DNA from: Amaranthus tricolor
Taxonomy: Eukaryota; Streptophyta; Magnoliopsida; Caryophyllales; Amaranthaceae
Direction of reading: 5' to 3'
DNA: 64,000 nucleotides
NCBI RefSeq assembly: GCF_026212465.1
Contig: NC_080049.1
Location: forward strand, 1,867,460-1,931,459
Shown here: piece after piece, positions 1-11,991 of the stretch
Position numbering within the stretch: the stretch's first letter is position 1
Layout of the letters: every line of letters starts with the position of its first letter
Position numbers and translations under genes: made by a program
The notes under the pieces: model-generated
The model's database searches: none
What the model saw: only the letters and a program-made list of their open reading frames with translations
Told to the model about the DNA's origin: nothing

Positions 1-1150
1 CAAGAAATTAAGTTATCACCTAGAAAAACACAGTAACCAGAAGTTGAGCGGCGAGTGTTAGGACAGCCACCCCAATCAGCATCGGTATAGGACAAAAGAG
101 TTGAAATATTAGAACGATGTAACTGCAGACCATAGGGAAGAGTACCCTTGACATAGCGAAGAATGCGATGAATAGTAGCCATATGTTCAATGCGAGGATC
201 ATGCATATAGAGGCAAACTTGCTTAACAGCATATGAAATATCTGGACGAGTAAAAGTAAGATACTGTAAAGCACCAGCTAGGCTACGATACAAGGTAGGA
301 TCGTCACAAGGAAAACCAGCACTAGCACAAAGTTTGCCGGAGGTAGCAACAGGAGTAGCAATAGAATTACATTGGGACATGCCAGCCTTTTCAAGAATTT
401 CAGAGGCATACCTTTGTTGAGAGAGAAAGAGGCCCGTAGAAGTGCGAGTAACAGCAATACACGAGAAATAATTAAGAGGACCCAAATCTTTCATGGCAAA
501 TTCAGAGCTAAGTTTGGACATAATGGACTCACGAAGTGAATCTGAGGAAGCGGTGAGAATAATATCGTCCACATATAATAGCAGATAAGCAATATCAGAG
601 CCATGACAGTAAACAAACAAGGAATTATCAGAAATGTTGTTAGAAAAGCCAATAGTAGTTGCAAACGTAGCAAACCGTTGATACCAGACACGTGGAGCCT
701 GTTTGAGACCATAAAGAGATTTACGAAGAAGACAAACATGATTAGGACGAGTAGGATCACGAAAACCCATAGGCTTATGCATGTAAACAGTCTCAGTTAA
801 ATGTCCATGTAAAAAAGCATTCTTAACATCAAGCTGATGAATAGACCAAGACCTGGAAAGAGCAATACTTAAAACAATGCGAATAGAAGCAGGTTTCACA
901 ACCGGACTAAATGTCTCATCACAATCAATGCCTTCCCGTTGAGATTTACCATCACCAACAAGACGCGCTTTATAGCGCTCAAAAGAACCATCGGACTTGG
1001 TTTTGAAACGAAACACCCATAAAGACCGAATGATATTAGCATTAGGAGGACGAGGTACCAAATCCCAAGTATGATTCTCAATCAAAGCATCAAATTCCTC
1101 TTGCATAGCTAACTTCCAGTTCGGGTCACGAAGGGCATGAAGGGGAGATT
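1..1150 (-). pseudogene. copia pol 3' part: reverse transcriptase and RNase H (open, partial)
   Basis: Reverse reading gives one uninterrupted frame from a stop at about 1163 to the window edge. The reverse transcriptase has the W-x-F-R-x-K start region, the YKARLV and DVKNAFLHG blocks and the catalytic LYVDDIILT box. RNase H begins with SYTDADWGG and is cut by the edge. An in-frame TAA at about 1161-1163 separates it from the upstream integrase part, where the plus-strand copy reads through, so the polyprotein is broken here. Role in an active element: copying element RNA into cDNA in virus-like particles. Judged a non-functional fragment because the upstream frame is broken and gag is absent. 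Confidence 0.88.
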
Positions 1151-1160
1151 TGGGTAAAGG

Positions 1161-3098
1161 TTAAAAAGAATTAGTTAAAGCTTGGGAGTAGTATTTGGGA
1201 TTGGGTTTAAAAATACCATATTTACTACGTGTAACCATACCGATTGGTGAGGATGAAGAATTGGAAGAGGAGGAATAAAGAGGTTGGATGAGTGGGCTGC
1301 ATGAGGCAGGCCCAATAGAGAAGGGGGAGAAAGGAGGAGATTGGATTGAGACTGGGCTGCGTGAGGCAGGCCCAGTAGAGGAGGGAGAGGAAGGAGTTTG
1401 CTGGATGGGAGCTGGGCTGCGTGAGGCAGGCCCAGTAGAGGAGGGGGATTGCTGGAACGATACTGAGCCAGACGTAGAGAGAGGCCCAAGAGCTGAAGGA
1501 GGCTGGCAAGGGGAGGGAGAAGCAGATGTTGGGCTTAGAGATAGATTAGGCCTAGTAAAGGGAAAAGAATGTGTATGGGCTGTTTTGAGCAAATGAAGAG
1601 GAATATTATCATCTAAGAATTGGTAGGTGTGGGAAATCGGGGAAGAAGATCGAGAAAAAGGAAAGGTAGCCTCATCAAATAGAACATGTCGAGAGATAAT
1701 GATTTTACGGGATGAGAGATCATAGCACTTGTAACCCCTATGAGACGAGGGATATCCTAAAAAGACACATGGAGTAGAGCGTGGGTAGAGTTTTTGGATA
1801 GTAGTAGAGGGAAAAAGAGGAAAACATAAACACCCAAAAATCCGGAGATGAGTATATGTAGGAGACTTACGATATAGCAAATGAGTGGGAGTGAGATTAT
1901 CAAGAAGTTTAGAAGGAAGGATATTAAGGAGATAAGTAGCTATGTTTAAGGCGTGAGGCCAAAAAGACGGAGGAAGGGAAGCATGACATAATAGAGTACG
2001 AAATGTTATTGATGGAGCGGATTTTGCGTTCGGATTTGCCATTTTGAGAAGATGTATAAGGACAATAAAAACGAAGAGTAATACCCCGACTAGTACAAAT
2101 TGATGAAACATATTATTGTTAAATTCACCCCTATTATCACATTGGAAAGATTTTATGTTAAGCTCAAATTGGGTATTAACAAAAGGATTGAAATTTACAA
2201 ACACATCATAAACTTGAGATTTGCGAAATAAAGAAAAAGTCCATAAAAAATTGGTATAATTACCAAGAAAAAGAACATAGTATTTATATCCTGATGGACT
2301 AGAAATAGGAGATGTCCACAAATCATTATGAATAATATCAAAAGATTTAGTACTCATAGACATAGAATTAACAAAAGATAATTGAAAGTGTTTCCCCAAA
2401 GGACAAGAAAGATAAACAAAATGAGGATCTTTGTTACATTGAATTAAACGAGAAGAATACAAGGAATTTAAAATCGCATTGCCCGGATGTCCTAAACGGG
2501 AATGCCAAAGATTAGAAGAAAAAGCGGTAAAAGCCGATGATGTGGATGAAGGAGAAGCTCCATGTGTAGATGGAAAAGGATAAAGATCACCTGTGCTATT
2601 AGATCTTAGAATGATGCTCCCTGTGGCTAAATCCTTCACAGAGAAGCCAAAAGGATCGAACTCAACAGACACCATATTATCATAAGTGAATTTACGAACA
2701 GAAATAAGGTTTTTAATAAGTTTAGGTGCATGTAAAACATTTTTAAGAGTAAGGGATTTTTGGGAGGAAGGAAAAGAAATATGCCTGTGACCATGAACTG
2801 GAATTAAATTACCATTACCGACAACAATAGCATTATTGAATTGATGCTGTAAAGGAAAATAAGGAAGTAAAGTACCTTGAGAACGAGTCATGTGGGATGT
2901 AGCACCGGTATCCATATAAAATTGCTCATCCGGAGTAGACAAAGAGAGAGTATTCATAGCTTGATTGATGGCCGTAGGAATATAATTCATAGAAGCATTA
3001 GTCTCGGTGTGATAATTTTGTGCCGGTCGTGGACCATTATTTGAAGAACAAGGAGGAGCCCAAGAGGTAGTAGGATGAATTTTTGTGGGAGAGGCCAT
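1161..3098 (-). pseudogene. copia pol 5' part: gag remnant, protease, integrase
   Basis: A 645-codon frame starting MASPTKIHP. About 22 leader residues jump directly to the C-terminal tail of gag, so most of gag including any zinc knuckle is missing. The protease active-site motif is intact (MDTGATSHM). The GAG-pre-integrase block (LWHSRLGHPG) follows. Its second cysteine pair is damaged: an expected H-x-C is not seen before CPLGKH. Integrase core motifs are partly present (HNDLWTSPIS, CDNRGEF) but the region around 2010-2090 reads out of frame relative to the family, so the third acidic residue lies in another frame. The C-terminal third (about 1280-1560) is Pro/Ser-rich, made of imperfect repeats of roughly 60 bp encoding GPASRSP. 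Confidence 0.87.
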
Positions 3099-3211
3099 AG
3101 AGAAGAGAGACTAAAGAAATAAAGAAAGAAAAGAAAAGAGAGAAAAATGGTGGCAGCTTTTGGAGTAAGGGAAGAAAGAGTAAGGATCAAAAACCAAAGC
3201 TTCTGATACCA

Positions 3212-3377
3212 TGTAAGAATGACTCGGGTTGCCTTTCTCATTAATGTTAATGTCAATATATACAAGATTGTTACTATACTTTAGGAAACTAAATATTTTC
3301 TAATATTTCTACATAATCATAAAGATTATACAAAAATTTTATTCTGAGATAGTCTAAGATATTGTAATATTCTAATA
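3212..3377 (-). repeat. 5' LTR of the minus-strand copia element
   Basis: About 166 bp matching the 187-bp LTRs of the plus-strand copy (9638-9822 and 13478-13664). It ends TACA next to the PBS at 3211. The outer end is slightly short: the expected TGTA terminus is not seen where it meets TTTCCAAATTG, so a few terminal bases may be lost or overlap the target duplication. It also carries several small deletions relative to the other LTRs. Confidence 0.85.
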
Positions 3378-3500
3378 TTTCCAAATTGAATGATGAAACA
3401 AGATCTCATGTAAGTTAGCAAAACAATATTGAATGGTGAACTAATATTAATTATTACTCGCCATTACTTTAATAAATTTTATAATATATGTATATATAAA
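3378..3500 (-). pseudogene. relic D of the secreted-peptide gene family
   Basis: The stretch beginning CCAAATTGAATGATGAAAC is near-identical to the intron and 3' splice region of peptide-gene copies A (21663 on), B (42871 on), C (47025 on) and relic G (44567 on). The coding exon 2 that should sit to its left is displaced by the copia insertion, so only intron-like sequence remains in view. No signal-peptide exon follows before the homology fades in AT-rich DNA near 3540. Confidence 0.7.
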
Positions 3501-6500
3501 AATATGTATTTTTTTATTCCTAATAAATTCATATTAAAATTCTACAATCTAAGATTTTCTTCCTAATAGACTTTTTTTAAGAGAGGGTGGGGTGGAGAAA
3601 GGCAATCATAGTGATAGCCAGGACAAAAGTATTATTTTCAATATTGTATCATCTTATGATCATAATTTTAGCTTGTATGTATACCTTCTTGAGTAGGATT
3701 GTGTAGAATCTACATTTACTTATTTTATATGTATTATAATCATAATAATATGTATGCAAGTAATATAAAATTTATAAATATATGTTTTAATAATCTTTTA
3801 ATTTTATAATTCCAAATAAGCCTTGATCAATATATAATTTTGAATTAGTTTAATTTAAGTATAATTTTTTGGCTACATTGCATTGCCACATTAAGTAGGC
3901 AAATGTAGCAAACCAAGTTAGATAGATGATCATAGATGTAAGGTTTGCTTTTAGGTATGTGTTATATGTTCGATTGTAAAAGGTTCATATTGTGAATAAT
4001 AATGATCAAAGTAAGGATCAAAAGCAAGACAAAACCCGTGTTGAATAATATGACTTGAAGGTGAGGGCTAGGAAATTAAAGGAACAGTGAGAATCAAATC
4101 CTGAAAAAATTAGTACATAAGGGTCAACATAAAGCGTCAAGAAGGAAAGTCTGTCTATCTGAAACCAAGTGTCATAAGGATTAAGTTTCAAATTTTATCG
4201 ACTCCTCATTTCAAGTAGAATATATAGCACCATGTATGAAGATTGTATGTATTGCATCCACACTTCTAACTCAAATGATTCTCGTATGAGAGAGTGTAAT
4301 AGAGAGCATATCTTAAGAATTTAAACCATCAACAAAAACTTTTAGCTGAGTTAATTTTTTAATTGCTTTAACTGAGACAATACATAATTATAAAATTAGT
4401 TATTCTTCTATTACCATTATTTTAACGCAGGTCATCTCCCCCTATGTCCAACGTTTTTTGAAAAAATCAAGTGGAGGTGTCTTTTGAGTTTTGAATTATC
4501 GGATTATTTTTGGGTTATGTGTTTTAAATCGATTTAAAATTAATTTAAAGTCGACATTAGTTTTTACATAATTATAAATTTATTTTAAGTAAAATTAAAG
4601 TCAAATTCAATTATAAGGTCGAATAAATATCAATCGTCGGGTATATTTTATATGCCTCCAAACAATATTCTAATTATTACCTGAACAATAATATAATGTG
4701 TCTGCCTTTTAAATTACAAATCAAAATTTTAAATTTGTATCTCCGTAATAATATGTACAAAAAGAATAGCATGACAATTGTGGGCAAATTGAGAACACCT
4801 CAACATGAACTGTGGGCAAAGTTTTATTATCAGCTGTAAGCCTCTAATGGGACTGTCTTTCTTCCCCACTTCAATTTGGTGGGTCCAAATTTCAATGAAA
4901 TAGTGTATGGAATAACTTATAAGTTGGCAAAGGATTCCATTTTGACTTAACTATCTTTATCTATATCTATGGAGACTTAATACAAATTATCATCATTTTA
5001 TTCAGTGTATTTAGCTCATAGAATTTATGATTAGGATTTAGAGAGAGAGAAAAAAAATAACAACTCATATTCATAAAGGAAAGTTCAACAAAAGAGATTT
5101 AATAGAAAATATTTTTAATTAAATAGTCTTATAAAGCTTTAATCACGAGGAATAGTTTTGATGAGCAATTAGGTGCTTGGGCGAGCATATCCATGTGGAC
5201 ATGCATGGCTAGTCACGAGAAATGCAAAAAACGCCCTCGGATAAACTGCTCACCTAAAATAATATTGATGACTCAAAGTAAGATTACATGCATGCACCAA
5301 CAAGCTAGAAAATGAAAACATATTTAATTATTTATTAAACTAATCATTAATTATATCATTTCAAATAGGTAAACTATCTGGTAAAAACTAATCATTAATT
5401 ATATCATTGCACTAATTATAATGTACTAGGAGTACTAAATATTAAAATAAATATACAAATTGTCTATCTAAATGTAGAATGTTATAATTTTTAAGTAAGC
5501 ATCTTTTATAAGATATATAATTGTATGTTATTGATACTTCACTTATTGAATTATTCAATAATGAAAATATCATCTATAAAACTACTAATGTAGAAACGAG
5601 ACTGACACATGTTAGACTCTCATTTAATGTTTTTCCACTCAATTATGTTGACGTGGCAGCTTATTATTTACTGAAAATTATTTCCTAAAATACTAGAATT
5701 TATTTAAGGTGCAGAATAAGAATTAGATAGCTTTTTTATTTTTTTTTCCAATATGATTCCTCTATTATTTCCAAACTTAAATGTGACTAAAATGTTAATC
5801 AGTATCATTTTTCAATATGATTTCCAAAATAAAAGAAAATAATATTTTAATGTAACAAAATTATTTTCTAAATTTGTTTAATAGGTGTAGAATAATATTG
5901 TTCCTAAATTTATAGACCAGTGTAAATTTTTGAATAATATTGTGAAATCTGTAGAATAACATGTCGATTTTATAATGAAAAATTTTATATTATTTTTTAT
6001 ATTATTTTTTATGTGTAGAAATTTTCTATTATTTTATGTAATTACTTATAAACTATACTCTCTCAGTCTCTCTTATTCATCATAAATGTCTCATTTTCTT
6101 ATTTGGTCAAGTCACCCTAAATGTCTCATTTCTATTTTGTGTATGTTATCTTTACTAATTTATCCCTACTAAACTTAGCCTTTTGACACCTTTATACATA
6201 CTTACTCTACTTTACCCCTATAAAAATTTAAAAAACACTATACTTCTTTCTTTCACATGTGGTCCCATTTGACCACCTAAAAAATAGTGAAAAGTCAAAT
6301 TTAAAAAACACTATACTTTAGTGCATAGTTTTATGATTATGTTTTACATAATAATATATTAATAATATAAATCTCAGTTTAATAGTAATACTTTTACACT
6401 TTTTAAAATAAATAAATTTGTAGTTTAAATATACTTAAGAAATTAGAAGATATATAATAACTTAATTACACATATAAGATTACTAATTTTGTGTTCAAAT

Positions 6501-7739
6501 GATTCATAAACCGTGCTTGGTATGGGAATCTATCTAGTAATAATGAAAATGAGCTGGAATTGAAATTATTAGCTCAATTTATTCTTAATCAAAATATTAA
6601 AATCTAGTTAAATTAATTTTTATTTGATTCATAAGAATGAAAATTTTATCAATATCAAATTATCAATTTTTTATAATAAGCTTTCTAGTCACCAAAAAAT
6701 TGCATGATCTTGCATCCCTTCAAAAAGACTACACGCCACAAATTGGGGGACATCTTGTGACTAACTTTTACTCGAGCCTTTATCATAAGCTCACTACTCA
6801 TAAAAATTGGAATGTTATTTAATTAATAAATTTAATGAGAAATAAATATTATCCACATATATATCACTCTTTCAAGAAGCAACAAGTTTTCGAGCATTGA
6901 ATTATGGTTACCTTATTGTTAGGCTTTGACTTCTTGTTTAATTTGTGATATATAATCAAATTGTATTGTACAAGTATCATGTAAAATTTGTTCTTTGGTT
7001 TTTTTAGTTGATATATTTTTGTTTTTTTATGTTATTTAATGCATAATTTTAATCTCTAATATTTTTTATTTTGTATGATTTAAAATTCAAAAAAGTTAAT
7101 ATTATGAAAATATGCATTAAGACGAATCAAATAAGATCTCATTTAACTGTATTTTACATCATATATAGAAAAGTATATGTCAAATAAGATCAGTTAATGA
7201 ATAATAATTGCTACAGAAACTGTAACAACTATAAAAATTAAAAGAAAAAATATATATTTATGTTATACACTTATATTACTAGTATGTGCTAATATAAAAT
7301 AAGTTTGTTACTAGGAAATGTGGAATTTTTTATTTTTTATTTTTTTTGGGTTGTGATAGTAATGAGCATAACTATACTTAACAAAGACGACACCAATGAA
7401 AAGATATGTCACAACTCACAAGTAACTTATGGAGTTATGGTTTATCACGGCTTTATAAGTATATGGATTACTTGTTATGATTAATGTGTAAACGTTCTTA
7501 ATTAAGCCTAAATTTTTCCAAGACTCAATGAAGTGTCACCAAATTCATTTTATTTTGTTATTTAAAGATTGATTAATGTTATATCCAGAATCATGAATTG
7601 GTTTAATGGATGAATTGATTTAGCCTTCTGATAGAGGTTTGATTCTCACTAGCCTAAAGAAATTAAAATCAGTTCTCACTAAAAATTAGACATTTGGTTT
7701 TATATGACTTATTTGATTTTATATAAATTTATCATCACT
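3501..7739. other. AT-rich intergenic DNA, no gene recognised
   Basis: No reading frame here looks like a protein. Two decayed mobile pieces are visible. Around 4188-4375 the order 'CTCATTT..AAGT.GAATAT..AGC', 'CATCCACACTTCTAACTCAAA', 'AACCATCAAC' matches a weathered TRIM unit like those at 48288-49078. Around 6055-6330 a run starting CTCTCTCAGTCTCTCTTATTC resembles one end of a Stowaway-type MITE without a clear partner end. A short purine tract (GAGAGAGA) lies near 5041. The rest is featureless. Confidence 0.5.
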
Positions 7740-8205
7740 TATATATCAGTTTAAATTTGTAATTGAATTGGTATCTTAACATGGTATTAGAAGTTAACAT
7801 GACAAAAAATTACGATATCAAATCTCATTTGACTCTCATTTTAAGTGGAATATTTAGCGTCAGATTTTAGGCGTATATACGCGTTACATCCACACGTATA
7901 CATCAAAAGTCTCTCGTGTAGCGAAGAGGCATAATACAGCTAGTATATAACTTATCATATAATTTCATTCATTAATTTAAATTTTTGATTAAGTTAATTT
8001 CACCATCTGAAACCCCATCTTTTAATTGGTTTGACAAATTGTGTTTACACTAAAAAGGGTCTTATCTTTAAAACAAAATTTAAAACTAAATAGGACCTCC
8101 GCAAATTTTGATCCAGCCTTGGAGTTGATTCCTTGATATGATAGAGTATATAACATATTATGGGACTTCAACCATCAATTTAAGCTTTTGGTTATAACTT
8201 CCAAG
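7740..8205. repeat. decayed TRIM-like unit
   Basis: Contains in order ACATGGTATTAGAAG (a worn primer-binding site), a stretch matching 'CTCATTT..AAGTGGAATATTTAGCG', 'CATCCACAC', 'CTCTCGTGTAG', and near 8149 'GAGTATATAACATATTATGGG' plus 'CAACCATCAATTTAAGC'. The order matches a unit of the 48288-49078 array but with many substitutions. It has no coding capacity. Confidence 0.6.
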
Positions 8206-8219
8206 ATATATTAGAGTTA

Positions 8220-8384
8220 GATCCTCTCTATTACATAAAATGTAATGGAGAGTCCATTACTCAATTTAATGGCTAAAATTGCTAGATGGAATTTAATAGG
8301 AGTGATTTTGACAATTTATTTTTTATTTTAAAATAGATATAAAAATCCTAAAATGAGTAATAGATAAAAGTAATGGAGAGGATC
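8220..8384. mobile_element. Tourist/PIF-Harbinger-like MITE, 165 bp
   Basis: Terminal inverted repeats GATCCTCTCTATTAC (left) and GTAATGGAGAGGATC (right) are perfect over 15 bp. They are flanked by the trinucleotide TTA on both sides (8217-8219 and 8385-8387), the target duplication typical of PIF/Harbinger MITEs. The interior is AT-rich and non-coding. Confidence 0.8.
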
Positions 8385-8387
8385 TTA

Positions 8388-9062
8388 ATATCAATATATT
8401 ATTTACTCTATCATTCGTGTGATTTCTCTAGCTTAATTAAGCTCCATTGATGGATAATCAATATGCATTTGTCCTCCTCACTCATGATTGAAGATGCTTG
8501 AGAATTTCCTAAGCTAGTTTTTGACAATGTAAACTTCATTTGAAAATAGAAAATTTAATTTTGGAGTTTAAATTCATGAATTGTAAATGATACTTACTCT
8601 ATAATCCGTATACATAAAATTTTCAAATTTTGATATTTGACCTATTTTAATCCAATGAAATTAACCCAATTTGGCACTTTCAACTTTAAGTTCTGCCAAA
8701 TATAATTATGCCAATTCGGCATTTGAAAATGAATTTCAAGTTGTCAAATATATCATAAATAAATAAAACCACAGTATAGAATAAAAAATTACTAACGTCA
8801 AAATCGGACTCTCCATCAAATCATTAACATAGTTGATTTCAACAACTTGACGTCCATAATCCCTACATCAATCACCTACCTACCAAGTAACAAAGTACAA
8901 AGTACCAAGCTACCACAATTATCCTGTTTACATATTAGACTATCACTAGGTCACAAGCTAGAATCTAAAATCATAGTATCATACTATAAAATGAATCAAA
9001 TTCTCTATCATCTCTCTCTATATATATAATCAATTAACTTGTTAGTGTGATATATATTTCAC
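8388..9062. other. intergenic, nothing recognised
   Basis: AT-rich DNA with no convincing reading frame. The 60-codon frame near 8847 has low-complexity composition and no partner elsewhere in the window. Confidence 0.4.
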
Positions 9063-9104
9063 AATTCAATATCGCTCTTAACATCGTAACGGTTTTAAGA
9101 AATA

Positions 9105-9182
<78 letters not shown>

Positions 9183-9637
9183 TAAAAAGAAGAATGAGAA
9201 TGATTTTTCTCTGTGACCATATATAAATAAAAAAAAGATAAAATATATAATATTATAAATTATACGGAATAAATTTCTTCAGTTTCAATTTAACATATAT
9301 TATATTCCAATTATATTGATTATTTGATCCATTACTGCTTGAAGTAATTATAATTAATTTATATGTTATTTGAAATTAAATATTATGATTTCCATTTTAG
9401 ATGATAGACTTATTAATTTGCAATTTTGATAGATGAATTTGTAATTTTGCCAATTAAAGCAAATTAAATCAACCAATTAAATATTGATGCTACATTAGTT
9501 ATGCTTTTATATTAAATATTTTAAATTAAAAACAAATAAAAATTTGGCCATTACTTTTTTGATTGATTATTAAAAATTTATTAAGAAAAGAGAAAACAGC
9601 GATGGAGATTATATAAGGGTGAGAGTGAGATTGTGTA
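9063..9637. repeat. duplicated block (copy F), interrupted at 9638 by copia
   Basis: The order 'CTTAACATCGTAACGGTTTTAAG', (AT)n, 'CTTAAAAAGAAGAATGAG', 'AAATTTGGCCATTACTTTTTTGAT', 'GATGGAGATTATATAAGGGTGAGAGTGAGATTGTGTA' is shared with 20180-20830 and 22040-22450, and partly with 15720-15830. It includes a GGCCATTAC segment, the complement of the ATGGCC start of the peptide genes, so part of it is probably an old peptide-gene 5' region. Sequence after the copia element (13670-13700) rejoins the same block. Confidence 0.8.
9111..9180. repeat. (AT)n microsatellite, about 70 bp
   Basis: Uninterrupted AT dinucleotides inside duplicated block F. The equivalent position of the other copy (20216-20403) holds a longer, interrupted tract. 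Confidence 0.97.
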
Positions 9638-9822
9638 TATTAGAATATTACAATATCTTAGAATATCTCAGATTAATATCTCTTTGATTTTTTGCATATT
9701 TTTGTATAATCTTTATGATCATGTAAAATATTAGGAAATATTTAGTTTCCTGAAATATAGTAACAAACTTGTATATATTGACATTAACATTAATGAGAAA
9801 GGCAACCCGAGTCATTCTTATA
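9638..9822 (+). repeat. 5' LTR of plus-strand copia
   Basis: 185 bp. It begins TATTAGAATA where the 3' LTR begins TGTATTAGAATA, so two terminal bases are missing. It ends TTCTTATA, where the canonical end is TTACA. The iMet-type primer-binding site follows directly. Confidence 0.92.
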
Positions 9823-9936
9823 TGGTATCAGAAGCTTCGGTTTTTTGATCCTTACTCTTTCTTCCCTTACTCCAAAAGCTGCCACCATTTTTCTTTCTTT
9901 TCTTTTCTTTCTTTATTTCTTTAGTCTCTCTTCTCC

Positions 9937-11863
9937 ATGGCCTCTCCCACAAAAATTCATCCTACTACCTCTTGGGCTCCTCCTTGTTCTTCAAATAATG
10001 GGTATTGTGATGGTCTTCTTGGTCCACGACCGGCACAAAATTATCACACCGGGACTAATGCTTCTATGAATTATATTCCAACGGCCATCAATCAAGCTAT
10101 GAATACTCTTTCTTTGTGTACTTCGGATGAGCAATTTTATATGGATATCGTTGCTACATCCCACATGACTCGTTCTCAAGGTACTTTACTTCCTTATTTT
10201 CCTTTACAGCATCAATTTAATAATGCTAATGTTGTCGGTAATGGTAATTTAATTCCAGTTCATTGTCACGGGCATATTTCTTTTCCTTCCTCCCAAAAAT
10301 CCCTTACTCTTAAAAATGTTTTACATGCACCTAAACTTATTAAAAACCTTAATTCTGTTCGTAAATTCACTCATGATAATATGGTGTCTATTGAGTTCGA
10401 TCCTTTTGGCTTCTCTGTGAAAGATTTAGCCACAGGGAGCATCATTCTGAGATCTAATAGCACGGGTGATCTTTATCCTTTTCCATCTACACATGGAGCT
10501 TCTCCTTCATCCACATCATCGGCTTTTACTGCTTTTTCTTCTAATCTTTGGCATTCCCGTTTAGGACATCCGGGCAATGCGGTTTTAAATTCCTTGTATT
10601 CTTCTCGTTTAATTCAATGTAATAAAAATTCTCATTTTGTTTGTCATTCTTGTCCTTTAGGAAAACATATTCAATTACCTTTTGTTAAATTTATGACTAA
10701 GAGTTCTAAACCCTTTGATATTATTCATAGTGATTTATGGACGTCTCCCATTTCTAGTCCATCGGGATATAAATATTATGCTCTTTTTCTTGATAATTAT
10801 ACTAATTTTTTGTGGACTTTTCCTTTATATCGCAAATCTCAAGTTTATGATGTGTTTGTGAATTTTCATACTTTTATTAGAACCCAATTTGAGCTTAATA
10901 TAAAATCTTTCCAATGTGATAACGGGGTGAATTTGACAATAATATGCTTCGTCAATTTTGCATTAATCAAGGCAATTTACTTTGTTTTTCATGTCCTTAC
11001 ACATCATCCCAAAATGGCAAATCCGAACGAAAAATTCGATCCATAAATAATATCATTCGCACTCTTTTGTGTCATGCATCACTTCCTCCGTCTTTTTGGC
11101 CTCACGCCTTAAACACGGCCACTTATCTCTTCAATATTCTTCCTTTTAAACTTCTTGATAATCTTACTCCCACTCATTTACTATATCGTAAGTCTCCTAC
11201 ATATAATCATCTCCGGGTTTTTGGGTGTTTATGTTTTCCTCTTTTTCCCTCTACAACTATTCACAAACTCCAACCCCGCTCTACTCCATGTGTCTTTTTA
11301 GGATATCCCTCTTCTCATAGAGGTTACAAGTGCTATGATCTCACATCCCGCAAAATCATTATATCTCGACATGTTCTCTTTGATGAAGCCACCTTTCCTT
11401 TTTCCCAATCACCTTCCTCATCCCCTCAAACTACCCATTCTTGGATGATAATATTCCTCTTCATTTGCTCAAAACAGCCCAAACACCATCTTTTGGGCCT
11501 AATCAATCACTGAGCCCAACACCTACTCCCCCCTCCCACTGCCAAACTTCTTCACCAATTGGGCCTATTCTCCTGACCGACTCACATATACTCCCTTACT
11601 CTCCACCTTCCTCCTCCCCTACTAGGCCTGCCTCACGCAGCCCAGTACCACTTCTTTCTTCCTCTCCCACTGGGCCTACCCCAGTAAGCCCAGCCCCATC
11701 CGGTCCAGCAGCCCCCCAGCTCTCTTCAACTTCCCCTCTCTCAACTGGGCCTGCTGGACGCAGCCCAATACCCCAACCCCCTTCTTCCTCCCCTTTCTCT
11801 ATATTGGGCCTGGCTCACGCAGCCCAATCCACCCTTCTCCTTCTTCCTCACCCACCGGTATAA
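9937..11863 (+). pseudogene. copia pol 5' part: protease, integrase (frameshifted)
   Basis: Begins MASPTKIHP as in the minus-strand copy and likewise lacks most of gag. The protease motif is damaged: MDIVATSHM where the sister copy has MDTGATSHM. The GAG-pre-integrase zinc region (LWHSRLGHPG, then HFVCHSCPLGKH) is better preserved here. The integrase core starts HSDLWTSPIS. Near 10922 a G run is one base short, so the frame ends at 11046 while the integrase C-terminal part continues in another frame from 10944 (SSQNGKSERKIR). A further shift near 11440 leads into the Pro/Ser-rich linker up to 11863. At least three lesions make it non-functional. Confidence 0.9.
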
Positions 11864-11991
11864 CTACGCGGAGTAAACATGGTATTTTCAAACCCAATCC
11901 CAAATACTACTCTCAAGCTTTATCTGTTTCTTTTTCACCTTTACCCAAATCTCCCCTTCATGCCCTTCGTGACCCGAACTGAAAGTTAGCT

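Larger units (their letters stand above)
1..3377 (-). mobile_element. Ty1/copia retrotransposon, gag-less subfamily, truncated by window edge
   Basis: Read on the minus strand: 5' LTR (3377 down to 3212), primer-binding site complementary to initiator-Met tRNA (3211-3199, TGGTATCAGAAGC), a short leader, protease/integrase coding region, then reverse transcriptase and RNase H running off the left edge within RNase H. It matches the complete plus-strand copy at 9638-13664 almost throughout, including the same missing gag. It lies in a decayed copy of the secreted-peptide gene family: the sequence after 3377 continues as the intron/exon repeat seen at 21660, 42865 and 47018. The 3' LTR and its TSD are outside the window. 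Confidence 0.93.

Noticed and set aside
491..1081. Short frames on both strands overlapping the copia reverse transcriptase (also 12017-12607 and 12848-13084)
   Set aside because: Shadow frames of the RT/RNase H coding strand; the same shadows recur in both copies.
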